DNA of 64,000 nt from Herbaspirillum sp. meg3. Its GTDB lineage: Bacteria > Pseudomonadota > Gammaproteobacteria > Burkholderiales > Burkholderiaceae_D. Shown here piece by piece: positions 8,440 to 16,822 of the stretch (positions are counted from its first letter, which is position 1; every line of letters starts with the position of its first letter). Where the stretch lies: NCBI RefSeq assembly GCF_002257565.1, contig NZ_CP022736.1, positions 1 through 64,000 on the forward strand. Reading direction: 5' to 3'. The notes beneath the pieces are model-generated. The model was not told where the DNA came from. It saw only the letters and a program-made list of their open reading frames with translations, and made no database searches. A program made the position numbers and the translations under genes.

Positions 8440-8804
8440 TTCTTGTACCGAATACAAAGGCCGAGTCACCAGCGACGTGTTCCAATTGACGGGGGCGCAG
8501 CAAAGACGATGAATAGTCTCCTTTGAGGCCCCTTCGTTGATATAGGAAAATTCTCATAATGGGTTTGGCCGACCCATCTTTGTGGCCATTCCTTGAGAAT
8601 GGAAAATACCGGCGACGAGGCTGTGAAACCGACAAAATCCCACGGCTTCAGAAAAAGATGTCGCCATAGAATCTGAGAGCGGGAAGGTACAAAGTCTGCG
8701 GCATGAAAAAGGGCTTGTCGTCGACAAGCCCTTTTTGCATTCTCTATTTTTACATCGCTTGCAAACCTGATCGACACGGATACTCAGCTTGGTCAGCGCA
8801 GCCC
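8440..8804. other. intergenic region upstream of the adhesin gene
   Basis: 365 bp between two minus-strand genes. The part near 8706-8736 is the terminator of the Lrp gene; the rest presumably holds the adhesin promoter. No credible coding frame, repeat or RNA gene was seen. Confidence 0.5.
8706..8736 (-). terminator. intrinsic terminator after the Lrp gene
   Basis: GGGCTTGTCG (8711-8720) and CGACAAGCCC (8722-8731) form a 10-bp inverted repeat flanked by AAAAA and TTTTT, 70-100 bp after the stop codon of the Lrp-type gene. The symmetry allows it to work in both directions. Confidence 0.88.
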
Positions 8805-9251
8805 TTAGCGATCGATCTTGCGCGACAGCACAATGGAGGTGGTGGTCTTGATCACGCCGTCGATTTCGCCGATTTCATCCAGCAGTTTGTCGAGCTGTTC
8901 CGCCGAACCGGCGCGCAGCCAAGCGACGTAGTCGAACTCGCCGCTGACGGAGCAGAGCTGTTCGATTTCGGGGATGCGCTTGAAGCGCTTGAGGACGTCA
9001 CGCGCGGTCTTGGCTTCGACCGTGATGCCGACGTAGGCGAGCAGGCCGGTATCCAACACTTCCTGGCCGAGCTTGACGGTATAGCCGACGATGACGCCGT
9101 TCTTTTCCAGCCGCGCCAGCCGCGCGACGACTGTCGTGCGCGCCACGCCCAGTTTGCGCGCCAGGTTGGCGACGCTCTCCCGCGCCGATTGCTGCAACAG
9201 CGAGATCAGCTTGCGGTCGGTGTCGTCGAGCAGATCGAGGCGGGCGGTCAT
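8805..9251 (-). CDS. Lrp/AsnC-family transcriptional regulator
   Basis: 148 residues, standard length. Residues about 5-62 form the helix-turn-helix (LDDTDRKLISLLQQSARESV, then ARKLGVARTTVVARLARLEK) and residues 66-142 the RAM ligand-binding/oligomerisation domain (GYTVKLGQ, CSVSGEFDYVAWLRAGSAEQ). Members sense amino acids and control their transport or breakdown. It lies 31 bp after the ABC ATPase gene on the same strand and is followed by a terminator, so it is probably the last gene of the transporter operon and its regulator (inference). Confidence 0.93.
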   Translation of the reverse strand: MTARLDLLDDTDRKLISLLQQSARESVANLARKLGVARTTVVARLARLEKNGVIVGYTVKLGQEVLDTGLLAYVGITVEAKTARDVLKRFKRIPEIEQLCSVSGEFDYVAWLRAGSAEQLDKLLDEIGEIDGVIKTTTSIVLSRKIDR

Positions 9252-9282
9252 GGGATGCCGTTGTCTTGGAGATTAGCCGCGA

Positions 9283-10056
9283 TCAGCCATTGAAGCGCGT
9301 GAGGAAGGATTGCGTCGCCGCTTGCTGCGGATTGTCGATGACCTGTGATGGCGGGCCGGCTTCCACCACGACGCCGTCGCGCATGAAGATGACCTGATCG
9401 GCGACTTCGCGGGCGAAGGCGATTTCATGCGTGACCAGGATCATGGTCATGCCGTCGGCCGCCAGCGAGCGGATCACATTGAGCACTTCGCCCACCAGTT
9501 CCGGATCGAGCGCTGAAGTAGCTTCGTCGAACAGCATCACGCTCGGACGCATTGCCAGCGCGCGGGCGATCGCCACGCGCTGCTTCTGGCCGCCGGACAG
9601 ACGCTGCGGATAGATATCGGCGCGGTCGGACAGGCCCACTTTCTGCAGCAGTTCCAGGGCGTAAGCACGTGCTTCCGCCTTGGGTTTGCGCAGCACGGTG
9701 AGCATGCCTTCCATGACGTTCTCCAGCGCGGTCATGTGCGGGAACAGGTTGAAATGCTGGAACACCATGCCGGTGTTGGTGCGGAACTTGGCCAGTTCGC
9801 GATCCTTCAGTGGTTTTGATGCTTTGGAGCCGAAGCTGAAATCCTGCGCACCGACGCGGATGCTGCCTTGCTCGGGTACGGTCAGCAGGTTGATACAGCG
9901 CAGCAGCGTCGACTTGCCGGAACCGGACGGGCCGATCATGGCGACCACGCTGCCCTTGTTGACCTGCAGGGAAATATCCTTGAGCACGACGTGCTCGCCG
10001 AAGGCCTTCTTCAGATTCTTGATTTCAATCATGACTTCATTCGTAGCGTGACTCAT
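9283..10056 (-). CDS. polar amino acid ABC transporter, ATP-binding protein
   Basis: 257 residues of the GlnQ/HisP family. Walker A GPSGSGKS is at about residues 39-46, the ABC signature LSGGQKQR near 146, Walker B VMLFDEATSALDPE near 166 and the switch histidine in ILVTHE near 203. It energises uptake of a polar amino acid through the permease encoded 4 bp upstream. No solute-binding protein gene is adjacent; that at 5952 is the nearest candidate. The next gene is an Lrp-type regulator. Confidence 0.94.
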   Translation of the reverse strand: MSHATNEVMIEIKNLKKAFGEHVVLKDISLQVNKGSVVAMIGPSGSGKSTLLRCINLLTVPEQGSIRVGAQDFSFGSKASKPLKDRELAKFRTNTGMVFQHFNLFPHMTALENVMEGMLTVLRKPKAEARAYALELLQKVGLSDRADIYPQRLSGGQKQRVAIARALAMRPSVMLFDEATSALDPELVGEVLNVIRSLAADGMTMILVTHEIAFAREVADQVIFMRDGVVVEAGPPSQVIDNPQQAATQSFLTRFNG

Positions 10057-10060
10057 GTTC

Positions 10061-10729
10061 TCATACTCCCTGTTGCGCGTTCAGGCGGTTTTCCAGGCGC
10101 TTTGCCCAGATCGTCGCAGGCAGCAGGATCAGGAAGTAAATCACCGCAACCATGGTGTAGATTTCCAGCGGGCGATAGGTTTCGTGCGCGATGATCTGGC
10201 CTTGATACAACAGATCAGGCACCGCCAGCACCGACAGCAGCGAGGTGTTCTTCAACTGCATGATCGATTGGCTGACCAGCGGCGGTGTCATGCGCTTGAA
10301 AGCCTGCGGCAGGATCACGCGGCGCATCAGCTGGAAGCGGGTCATGCCCAGTGCGCAACCGGCTTCGCTCTGGCCGATGTCGATCGAGACGATGCCGCCG
10401 CGGATGATTTCCGAATAGAAGGCGCCGCCATACAAGGCCAGCGCCAGCAAGGCCGAGGTACCGGCGGACATCTCAATGCCGACCAGCACCGGCAGGGCGT
10501 AGTAGAACCACACCAGTTGCACCAGCACCGGCGTACAGCGGAATACTTCGACGTAAGCGCGCAGCGGGCCGGAGATGAACGGGTTGGTCGACAGGCGGCC
10601 GAGGCCGACCAGCAGGCCCAGCAGCAAACCCAGCAAAACGCAGGCGATGGTGTAAGCCAGCGTATAGCCGAAGCCCACCGCAATCACATTGCGGAATTGC
10701 CACAGCGCGGCGAAGTCCCATTGATACAT
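10061..10729 (-). CDS. polar amino acid ABC transporter, permease protein
   Basis: 222 residues of the HisM/GlnP family. Several hydrophobic segments are visible (VIAVGFGYTLAYTIACVLLG, VYFLILLPATIW). The EAA loop that docks the ATPase reads SEAGCALGMTRFQLMRRVIL near residues 135-155. Only one permease gene is present, so it may act as a homodimer. First gene of the operon, 4 bp before the ATPase. The region upstream (10730-11154) must hold the promoter. Confidence 0.93.
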   Translation of the reverse strand: MYQWDFAALWQFRNVIAVGFGYTLAYTIACVLLGLLLGLLVGLGRLSTNPFISGPLRAYVEVFRCTPVLVQLVWFYYALPVLVGIEMSAGTSALLALALYGGAFYSEIIRGGIVSIDIGQSEAGCALGMTRFQLMRRVILPQAFKRMTPPLVSQSIMQLKNTSLLSVLAVPDLLYQGQIIAHETYRPLEIYTMVAVIYFLILLPATIWAKRLENRLNAQQGV

Positions 10730-11154
10730 CGTGTTTCCTTTTTACTCTTTGGTGTCGTGACCTGCGCAATACCGCCCTGCACGGTCAGCCCTTACGGCTG
10801 CGTCGAGGCAATGTTTACGGAAGTCTGTGTATGTGTCTGAATTCTTGTATGCCTCAATATCTGCCGTGAGGGCAGCATGAAGTGTGCCAATAGCGTCCCA
10901 GCAGCGTACCGGTTGAAGCGAAATGGACGGTAGGTCTGACCAATTTCCCCTCCCCGAAAACCCCGCAATTGTAATGGAGAATACCCTCGGGGATGTAATA
11001 GAACCTGTTGTGCAGCGCTTCTGGAGCGCTCTTGCGGCGGGTTTTTGACAGCCGCCTGACAGGGTTTGCGGCTTATTGGTTAAAATAGCGCCACTGTTTT
11101 CCCTCCGGCTTTGGTCCGCCTTCCACCTGCTTTTTTTCAGTTTTCTCCTCGACA
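10730..11154. other. intergenic region between divergent genes
   Basis: 425 bp without a gene I can support. A minus-strand frame across 10742-11164 lacks a credible RBS, domain or usual composition. A short inverted repeat AGCGCT-TCTGG-AGCGCT lies near 11018-11034. The region should contain promoters for the permease (minus) and SDR (plus) genes, but I could not place the boxes. Confidence 0.45.
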
Positions 11155-11922
11155 ATGACTCCATCCCAGACTGTACAGCGCGTGATCCTGATTACCGGCG
11201 CCGCCCGCGGCATCGGCGCAGCCACCGCAAAAGCGGCTGCCGCAACCGATATGGGCATGGTGCTGCACGCACGCAGCGATTCGCCGGAGTTGCAGCAGAC
11301 CGTTGCGGCCTGCCGCGAGCGCGGTGCACATTGCGTGACGGCTTTCGGCGACATGGCCGACGTGAGTACCGCCGCCGCCTTGCGCGACGTGGCGCTCAAT
11401 ACTTACGGTCGCCTGGACGCGCTGGTCGCCAACGCCGGCTTTGCCGACCGCAAGCGCATCGGCGAGCTGACGACGCAGGATTGGTCGCGTTCCATCGACG
11501 CCTTGCTGGGGGGATTCTTCCAGCTGGTCACGGCATGCAAAGATGTTTTGCAAGCGTCGCCCGCTGGTCGCGTGGTCGCGGTGAGTTCATTTGTTGCGCA
11601 CGTCTACCGACTGGGTGAGTCCGGGTTTCCGGCATCAGCCGCAGCCAAGGCCGGCATTGAAGCGCTGGTGAAATCGCTGGCGGTGCAACTGGCGGCGTCC
11701 GGCGTTACCGTCAACGCGGTTGCGCCCGGCTACGTCCAGAAGTCCGACCCCAACAAATCCGCCATCGACCCCGCCGCCTGGGCCGCCGCGCTGGAACGCA
11801 TCCCCATGCAGCGCCTTGGCCAGCCGGAAGAAATCGCCAACGTCATCGCCTTTTTGCTGAGTCCCGCCGCGTCCTATGTGACCGGGCAGGTATGGCATAT
11901 CGATGGTGGCTTAACTTTATAA
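11155..11922 (+). CDS. SDR-family oxidoreductase with atypical active site
   Basis: 255 residues. TGAARGIG (residues 14-21) is the nucleotide-binding turn, NAG near 96 stabilises the sheet, and the C-terminus PAASYVTGQVWHIDGGLTL is typical SDR. The catalytic Tyr-x-x-x-Lys is altered: where YxxxK is expected the protein reads FPASAAAKAG, with Ser four residues before the Lys. A similar SAAAK motif is known in dienoyl-CoA-reductase-like SDRs, so the activity may be reductive on an unsaturated substrate rather than a simple alcohol oxidation (inference). 37 bp before dadA on the same strand. The ATG follows a CTCCTC-rich leader with no clear RBS. Confidence 0.85.
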   Translation: MTPSQTVQRVILITGAARGIGAATAKAAAATDMGMVLHARSDSPELQQTVAACRERGAHCVTAFGDMADVSTAAALRDVALNTYGRLDALVANAGFADRKRIGELTTQDWSRSIDALLGGFFQLVTACKDVLQASPAGRVVAVSSFVAHVYRLGESGFPASAAAKAGIEALVKSLAVQLAASGVTVNAVAPGYVQKSDPNKSAIDPAAWAAALERIPMQRLGQPEEIANVIAFLLSPAASYVTGQVWHIDGGLTL

Positions 11923-11959
11923 ACAATTCATCAGCTGCAATCAGCGGCACTTAGCAATC

Positions 11960-13228
11960 ATGCACATCATCGTCCTTGGCGCCGGCATCGTCGGCGTAAC
12001 CACCGCCTATTTCCTGCACGAAAAGGGCTACACCGTCACCGTGGTCGATCGCCAGTCCGACGTCGCTGCCGAGACCAGCATCGGCAACGCCGGTCACGTC
12101 TGCCCGTCCTACGCCACGCCATGGGCTGCGCCGGGCATGAAGGGCAAGTCGCTCAAGTGGTCGGTGCAAAGCTGGCTGGGCATGGAAGCGGCGCTGCGTT
12201 TCACACCGCGTCTGGATCCGCACCAATGGCGCTGGCTGAGTCAGTTCCTGTCCCAATGCAACGCCGAACGCTATGCCGTCAACAAGGCACGCATGGGCCG
12301 GCTGGCGCGTTACAGCCACACGCAGTTGAAGGCGATCCGCGAGCGTCTCGACATTCAGTACGAACAAACCACAGTCGGCAACCTGCAACTGTTCCGCACA
12401 CAAGAAGGCATGGACAACGCCGGCCTCGCCGCCAAAGTGCTGGCCGAAGCAGGCGTCGCCTATGAGTTGCTGGATGGAGATGGTTGCGTCGCCTTCGATC
12501 CCGCCCTGCGCGATGCACGCGACCAACTGGTCGGCGGCATGCTGTTGCCGCAGGATGAAACCGGCAATTGCCCCTTGTTCGCGCGTGCACTGGCAGACTG
12601 GCTGAAATCGCAAGGTGTGAATTTTGTCCTCGGCACCGCCGTGCAGCAGATTGAATTTGCCGGCGGCGCCGTCACCGGCTTGCGTACTGCGGCTGGCGTG
12701 CTCAAGGCCGACGCCTATGTCGTTGCCTGCGCCAGTGCATCGGTGGCGCTGGTCAAACCATTGGGTTTGCAATTGCCGGTCTATCCGGTCAAGGGCTACG
12801 CCATTACCGTGCCGGTCAGCGATCCCGATGCCGCGCCCAAGAGTGGTGTGATGGATGAGTATTACAAAGTGGCGATCACGCGCATGGGCTCCAACATCCG
12901 CGCCGCTGGTACGGCTGAGATCGGTAGTTGGGACACCAAGGTGACGCCGCGCGATTGCGCCACCGCGATCAAGTCGCTCAAGCTGCTGTTCCCGCGTGGC
13001 GCCGACCTTGGCAAGATCGAATACTGGGCGGGCCTGCGCCCGATGACGCCGGACGGTGCACCGCTGATCGGCGCGACGTCTTATTCCAATCTCTATCTGA
13101 ATGCCGGTCACGGCTCCAACGGCTGGACTACTGCGTGCGGTTCCAGCCGCCTGATTGCCGACAAGATTGCGGGTGTTGCTACTGAAATCACCAGCGACGA
13201 TCTGAGTCCGCTGCGGGCGTTCCAGTAA
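11960..13228 (+). CDS. dadA: D-amino acid dehydrogenase (DadA family)
   Basis: 422 residues, the usual DadA length. The FAD-binding dinucleotide fold is MHIIVLGAGIVGVTTAYFL at the N-terminus (GxGxxG 7-12), and the C-terminal FAD-contact region reads GLRPMTPDGAPLIGATSYSN, then the NAGHGSNGWTTACGSSRLIA segment. These quinone-linked, membrane-associated flavoproteins deaminate D-amino acids to 2-oxo acids and ammonia. No alanine racemase gene is adjacent; instead an SDR gene lies 37 bp upstream, suggesting a role other than alanine breakdown. The call to family is firm; the substrate is not determined. Confidence 0.9.
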   Translation: MHIIVLGAGIVGVTTAYFLHEKGYTVTVVDRQSDVAAETSIGNAGHVCPSYATPWAAPGMKGKSLKWSVQSWLGMEAALRFTPRLDPHQWRWLSQFLSQCNAERYAVNKARMGRLARYSHTQLKAIRERLDIQYEQTTVGNLQLFRTQEGMDNAGLAAKVLAEAGVAYELLDGDGCVAFDPALRDARDQLVGGMLLPQDETGNCPLFARALADWLKSQGVNFVLGTAVQQIEFAGGAVTGLRTAAGVLKADAYVVACASASVALVKPLGLQLPVYPVKGYAITVPVSDPDAAPKSGVMDEYYKVAITRMGSNIRAAGTAEIGSWDTKVTPRDCATAIKSLKLLFPRGADLGKIEYWAGLRPMTPDGAPLIGATSYSNLYLNAGHGSNGWTTACGSSRLIADKIAGVATEITSDDLSPLRAFQ

Positions 13229-13270
13229 AGTAGCTTCTAAACCCGTTCAGGCTCTGAGGCCGAAGCAGGT

Positions 13271-13711
13271 TTAGCGGCTGAATACGGTATTGATGTTGTC
13301 GCTATTGCTGAATGCGCTCAGCGCCCAGCCTGCGGCGGTTTTGTAAAAGATGAACTGCCAGGGAATGGCCTGTTTTTCGGCCTTCTCTATATAGACCAGC
13401 TTGAGCAGCGAGTCCCCTACCTTTTCGCTGCGGATGAACTCGTAACCCACCGACGACCCGATGAACTGCTCCAGCTGCATGCGCGAGTTGCGCGCGCTGA
13501 CGCGGGCGCGGTCGAGGGTATTGACGTCTGCCAACGCATACGGCGTCATCGCAGAATAGGCATCGTCGGTGCGGCCCTTGCCGGCGGCGGCCATGACTTT
13601 GTCGGTCAGCTGGCGAACTTCTGTTTCGTTCTTGAGCGTGTCGGCGGCAGCGTTGTACGACGCCGTCAATGCGCAGGCGGCGAGGGCGATGGTGGACAGC
13701 AAAGTACGCAT
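13271..13711 (-). CDS. exported protein of unknown function (DUF4019-like)
   Basis: 146 residues from the ATG at 13711, which has GGAGATCGC in front. Signal peptide MRTLLSTIALAACALTASYN ending near AAA-DT. The mature protein begins with a short helical stretch (ETEVRQLTDKVMAAAGKGRT) and ends with beta-rich sequence (LVYIEKAEKQAIPWQFIFYK). That pattern resembles the NTF2-like DUF4019/DUF3887 proteins, but I am not certain of the family. Convergent with dadA. Function unknown. Confidence 0.72.
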   Translation of the reverse strand: MRTLLSTIALAACALTASYNAAADTLKNETEVRQLTDKVMAAAGKGRTDDAYSAMTPYALADVNTLDRARVSARNSRMQLEQFIGSSVGYEFIRSEKVGDSLLKLVYIEKAEKQAIPWQFIFYKTAAGWALSAFSNSDNINTVFSR

Positions 13712-13924
13712 GATGCGATCTCCAGGAAAAAACGTATGACCGCCGTGATTGTGCCTTTGTTGCAGGTATCGTGCTGCCGGCGCATTTGTTTGTCTGCATC
13801 GCCTACAGAAAAAGCGCACATGTAAAGTATTGCCCATGTTGGCGTAAATCAGCGTAAAACCGGACGAATTGGGGAACATCGGCAGATATGATGAATTTCA
13901 AACATTGTCGAACCGGTCGCCATC

Positions 13925-14500
13925 ATGATCAAACTTCTCATCGCTTCTGCCAGCGTAGCTTCCCTCTCCGGCTGTGTCGTTCTGTCGCCGAGTCCGATCG
14001 TCGAGGCGGCCAACCTGGTCGGTTCCGCCATCACGGGCGTGTCGTCAATGACGCCTTCAACACCACAAAATCCCATCGTCTTTGCCCATGCGCCGATCAA
14101 GGAGATCTGCATCGAGTGGAACGGCGCCGTCGCCTTGAGCGATTTCGTGCCGAGTCTGCAAGGTGAGCTGCAACGCCACGGCGTGCCGAGCCGCGTGTAT
14201 GACGCCGGCACACAGCCCGGCAGTTGCCCGATGACTTTGGTCTACAGCGCTTACATCAAATGGGACATGAGGACTTTCAGCAATGCTTACACGCCCTATC
14301 TGACCTTTGCGTCGGTGACCTTGCGCAAGGATGGGCGGGTGGTCGGCAGCGCCAGCTACAAGATCGGGGCGATTGCGCAGGACAAGTGGTCTTCTACCAG
14401 CAGCAAGCTGGGGCCGGTGGTGGATGCTTTGTTGATTAGTAATCCGGTGGTGGAGGCTAATAATTCTGCGGGGGGGCCGGTGGGGTTTGGGGGGTCTTGA
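13925..14500 (+). CDS. predicted lipoprotein of unknown function
   Basis: 191 residues. MIKLLIASASVASLSGC is a short lipoprotein signal with lipobox LSGC (Cys17). The mature part resembles other small Burkholderiales lipoproteins containing a segment like EICIEWNGAVALSDFVPSLQ, followed by a strand-rich domain around TLVYSAYIKWDMRTFSNAYT. That arrangement (mention of a bound effector, then DMRTF...YLTFASVTLR) recalls Sbal_3080-type lipoproteins, but this is uncertain. The C-terminus is Gly/Ser-rich (AGGPVGFGGS). Convergent with flgH, with a long hairpin between them. Confidence 0.72.
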   Translation: MIKLLIASASVASLSGCVVLSPSPIVEAANLVGSAITGVSSMTPSTPQNPIVFAHAPIKEICIEWNGAVALSDFVPSLQGELQRHGVPSRVYDAGTQPGSCPMTLVYSAYIKWDMRTFSNAYTPYLTFASVTLRKDGRVVGSASYKIGAIAQDKWSSTSSKLGPVVDALLISNPVVEANNSAGGPVGFGGS

Positions 14501-14538
14501 GCGCTGTAGGCTTGGTACTTCTTGCGTTACTTAATGCT

Positions 14539-14597
14539 GTTCTTTCTTCAATCAAGCTTGCCGGGCCACCCCCGGCAAGGTTGATCAAAGAAAGAAC
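14539..14597. repeat. 59-nt intergenic inverted repeat (convergent terminator or REP-like)
   Basis: Two 27-nt arms (14539-14565 and 14571-14597) are complementary except for three positions, with a 5-nt loop. The inner part is CTTGCCGGG / CCCGGCAAG. It lies between the convergent lipoprotein and flgH genes. No T-run follows on the plus strand, so it is either an imperfect bidirectional terminator or a structured repeat. Confidence 0.75.
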
Positions 14598-14649
14598 AAC
14601 ATTAGCAATAACGAACGTGAAGTCGGAACAAAACACCAATCCGACCTCA

Positions 14650-15333
14650 TCACCAAAACGTCAAAATACTCCTGAAAAACTGCTGCATCCACCCCTGCGA
14701 GTTCGCATCCGCCACCGTCCCGCCCCCAACCTGCTCCAACCGCGCATCCGCCACATTGCTGGAAGAAACCACATTCCCTCCTCGAATATCCCGCGCACGC
14801 ACCACACCCGAGAAGCGCAAGGTATTGATCGAGCCGTTCATCCCGATGCGCTTTTCGCCCGCAACCACCAGGTTGCCGTTAGGGAGCACTTCAATGATCG
14901 ACACCATCAGGCTGCCGGTCATACTGTTGGAATTGTCGGTCTGACCGGTGCCCTTGAATGAGTCGCTGCCCGACGCCGTCGCATTGATATTGAAGACCGA
15001 CGCCAGCAAACCGCTCATCGACGAACCAGCGCCGGGGCCGACTTGCTTCAAGGCGGTGTCGCGGCTGTTGCTGGTGGTCGACTTGTTGCTGCCGGTGAGC
15101 GATTCGGAGATGTCGATCTTGAGGATATCGCCGACATAGTGGGTGGTCGATTCTTCAAACAGCTGGGCGCTGCTCACGCGGAAGATCGCGCCGTTGTTCT
15201 CTACATTGGCGACCGGATAGGCCGGACGCACGCTGGTCGGCCCCTGCACCATCGGCGGCGGACTGCTGCACGCGCTCAGTAAACACAGAAGTCCCGCTCC
15301 ATACGCCGCATAGGCAATGCGCTGCTGAATCAT
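14650..15333 (-). CDS. flgH: flagellar L-ring protein FlgH (isolated copy)
   Basis: 227 residues. The lipoprotein signal ends in LLSAC (Cys22). The FlgH core is clear: a VGDILKIDISESLTGSNKST strand pair near residue 70, GSLMVSIIEVLPNGNLVVAG near 145 and the end VRARDIRGGNVVSSSNVADA / ANSQGWMQQFFRSILTF. FlgH forms the outer-membrane bushing of the flagellar rod together with FlgI. No flgG, flgI or other flagellar gene is next to it, so this is either an extra copy or a displaced gene. The NATASGSDSFKGTGQTDNSN loop is the usual variable region. Confidence 0.92.
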   Translation of the reverse strand: MIQQRIAYAAYGAGLLCLLSACSSPPPMVQGPTSVRPAYPVANVENNGAIFRVSSAQLFEESTTHYVGDILKIDISESLTGSNKSTTSNSRDTALKQVGPGAGSSMSGLLASVFNINATASGSDSFKGTGQTDNSNSMTGSLMVSIIEVLPNGNLVVAGEKRIGMNGSINTLRFSGVVRARDIRGGNVVSSSNVADARLEQVGGGTVADANSQGWMQQFFRSILTFW

Positions 15334-15966
15334 GATTTTCCCCCGAAGACAATCGATAGCTGGCTGACAGATAGGCCCGCAACCGAAAGGCCCTCGCGGC
15401 CATCATCGGGGCAAAGCCTGTAAGCGGGCGTTAACGCCTCGTAAATCAGGGAAAACCAATCTCAAGAAGCGTGAAGGAAGCTCAAGAAGTATCAAGACGA
15501 TTCGTCTCGCCTATTTTTGAGGCAGCTTTTGAAAGGGCAGCGGCAAGAAAAAATTGCTCATTGGTAATTTCTCTCCGATCCGGTCGGCTGCCGAATCGTC
15601 TGGAATTGGTGCAAGCCGCACCGCCACAGCGCGCCAGCGCGTTTCTTTGGTGAACAGGTGTCTGAAATATGAGACAGAAATGCGAGGGAAACCATGATTT
15701 TGGCGTGGCACGCATTATGCAATAAGTGAAAAACAGTTCTTATATAAACCATCAAACCATATATGAAACAAAAAGAGCTATCTTTTTGCCGAATATCTGC
15801 TATATTTGATTCGTATATCTCACATTTGGTTTGTAGTTTTATATATGAGACAACTGATGTTTGTGCCGCACCCGCCACCTACCGGTCGCCGGCTTCAGCA
15901 AACGTCATGTAATTAGGCGCGAGGGCGCTAAAGCAACAAGTAATAAGTAACCAACCAAGAGGCATC
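15334..15966. promoter_or_regulatory. long A+T-rich leader of the catabolic cluster with candidate operators
   Basis: 633 bp with no supportable gene. From about 15700 to 15860 the sequence is markedly A+T-rich and repeats TATATGA/ATATGAGAC-type words (near 15667, 15759, 15812, 15841). An inverted repeat TGTCT-N8-AGACA lies at 15659-15676. This should be the control region of the 18-gene cluster starting at 15967; the IclR protein encoded at 21018 is the obvious candidate to bind there. The regulator-site link is inference. Confidence 0.5.
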
Positions 15967-16752
15967 ATGATCGAAATCGAATTTCGCAATGTCGGCAAAA
16001 GCTTCGTCGACCGCCAGACTTCCCAGGCCCGCGCCGCGGTCACCAACGTCAACTTGTCGATTCGCAGCGGCGAAGTGGTTTCCATCATCGGCCCTTCCGG
16101 TTGCGGCAAGAGCACGCTGCTGAACATGGGGGCGGGTTTGTACCTGCCGACCTCCGGTGAAGTCATTGTCGGCGGCCAGCGCGTCACCAAGCCGGTTCGC
16201 AATGTCGCTTTCATGCTGCAAAAAGACTTGCTCATGCCATGGCGCAACATCCGCGCCAACGTCTCTCTCGGTCTGGAAATCGACGGCGTCAGCGCCGCCG
16301 AACGCAAGCGCGTGGCCGATGAGTTGCTGGCCAAGTGCCACCTCAAGGGCTTTGAAGAACACTATCCCTACCAGCTGTCCGGCGGCATGCGCCAACGCGC
16401 TGCGCTGGCCCGCACGCTGGCGGTGGATCCGCAAGTGCTGCTGATGGACGAGCCGTTCTCAGCATTGGATGCGCAGACCAAGATGGTCTTGCAGCAGGAT
16501 CTGGCCAAGATGCTCTACGAAAAGAAAAAGACCGCACTCTTCATTACCCACGATCTGGTCGAAGCGATCGCCCTGTCTGACCGCCTGCTGGTCATGAGCG
16601 AACGTCCCGGCACCATCATCGAAGAGATCGAAGTCAACCTGCCTTTCCGCGACAACCCGCTGGAGCGCCGCAAGCTGCCGGAAATCGGCCCGCTGCAAGG
16701 TCGTCTGATGGAGTTGCTCAAAGTCGGCAAAGAGACAGCAGAGCTGCACTGA
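15967..16752 (+). CDS. NitT/TauT-type ABC transporter, ATP-binding protein
   Basis: 261 residues of the SsuB/TauB/NrtD family. Walker A GPSGCGKS is at about residues 43-50, signature LSGGMRQRAALART near 139, Walker B LLMDEPFSALDAQT near 161 and the switch His in FITHD. It energises import of a small organic anion with the binding protein and permease encoded next. The FMLQKDLLMPWRNI Q-loop is characteristic of this branch. First gene of an 18-gene same-strand cluster; AAGAGG lies 7 bases before the ATG. Confidence 0.93.
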   Translation: MIEIEFRNVGKSFVDRQTSQARAAVTNVNLSIRSGEVVSIIGPSGCGKSTLLNMGAGLYLPTSGEVIVGGQRVTKPVRNVAFMLQKDLLMPWRNIRANVSLGLEIDGVSAAERKRVADELLAKCHLKGFEEHYPYQLSGGMRQRAALARTLAVDPQVLLMDEPFSALDAQTKMVLQQDLAKMLYEKKKTALFITHDLVEAIALSDRLLVMSERPGTIIEEIEVNLPFRDNPLERRKLPEIGPLQGRLMELLKVGKETAELH

Positions 16753-16822
16753 TTCAGTAGACACACTCGACACATCCCAACATTCAACCTGATCACCACC
16801 GAACAATAGGAGTGAAGCAAGC

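Noticed and set aside
10742..11164. Minus-strand 140-codon frame in the intergenic gap before the SDR gene
   Set aside because: No RBS, no recognisable domain, an Arg/Ser/Ala-rich random-looking translation, and it overlaps the SDR start. Treated as non-coding.
15478..15966. Short frames in the leader of the catabolic cluster (e.g. 15558-15878 minus)
   Set aside because: Cysteine-rich, low-complexity translations without RBS; the stretch is A+T-rich control DNA.
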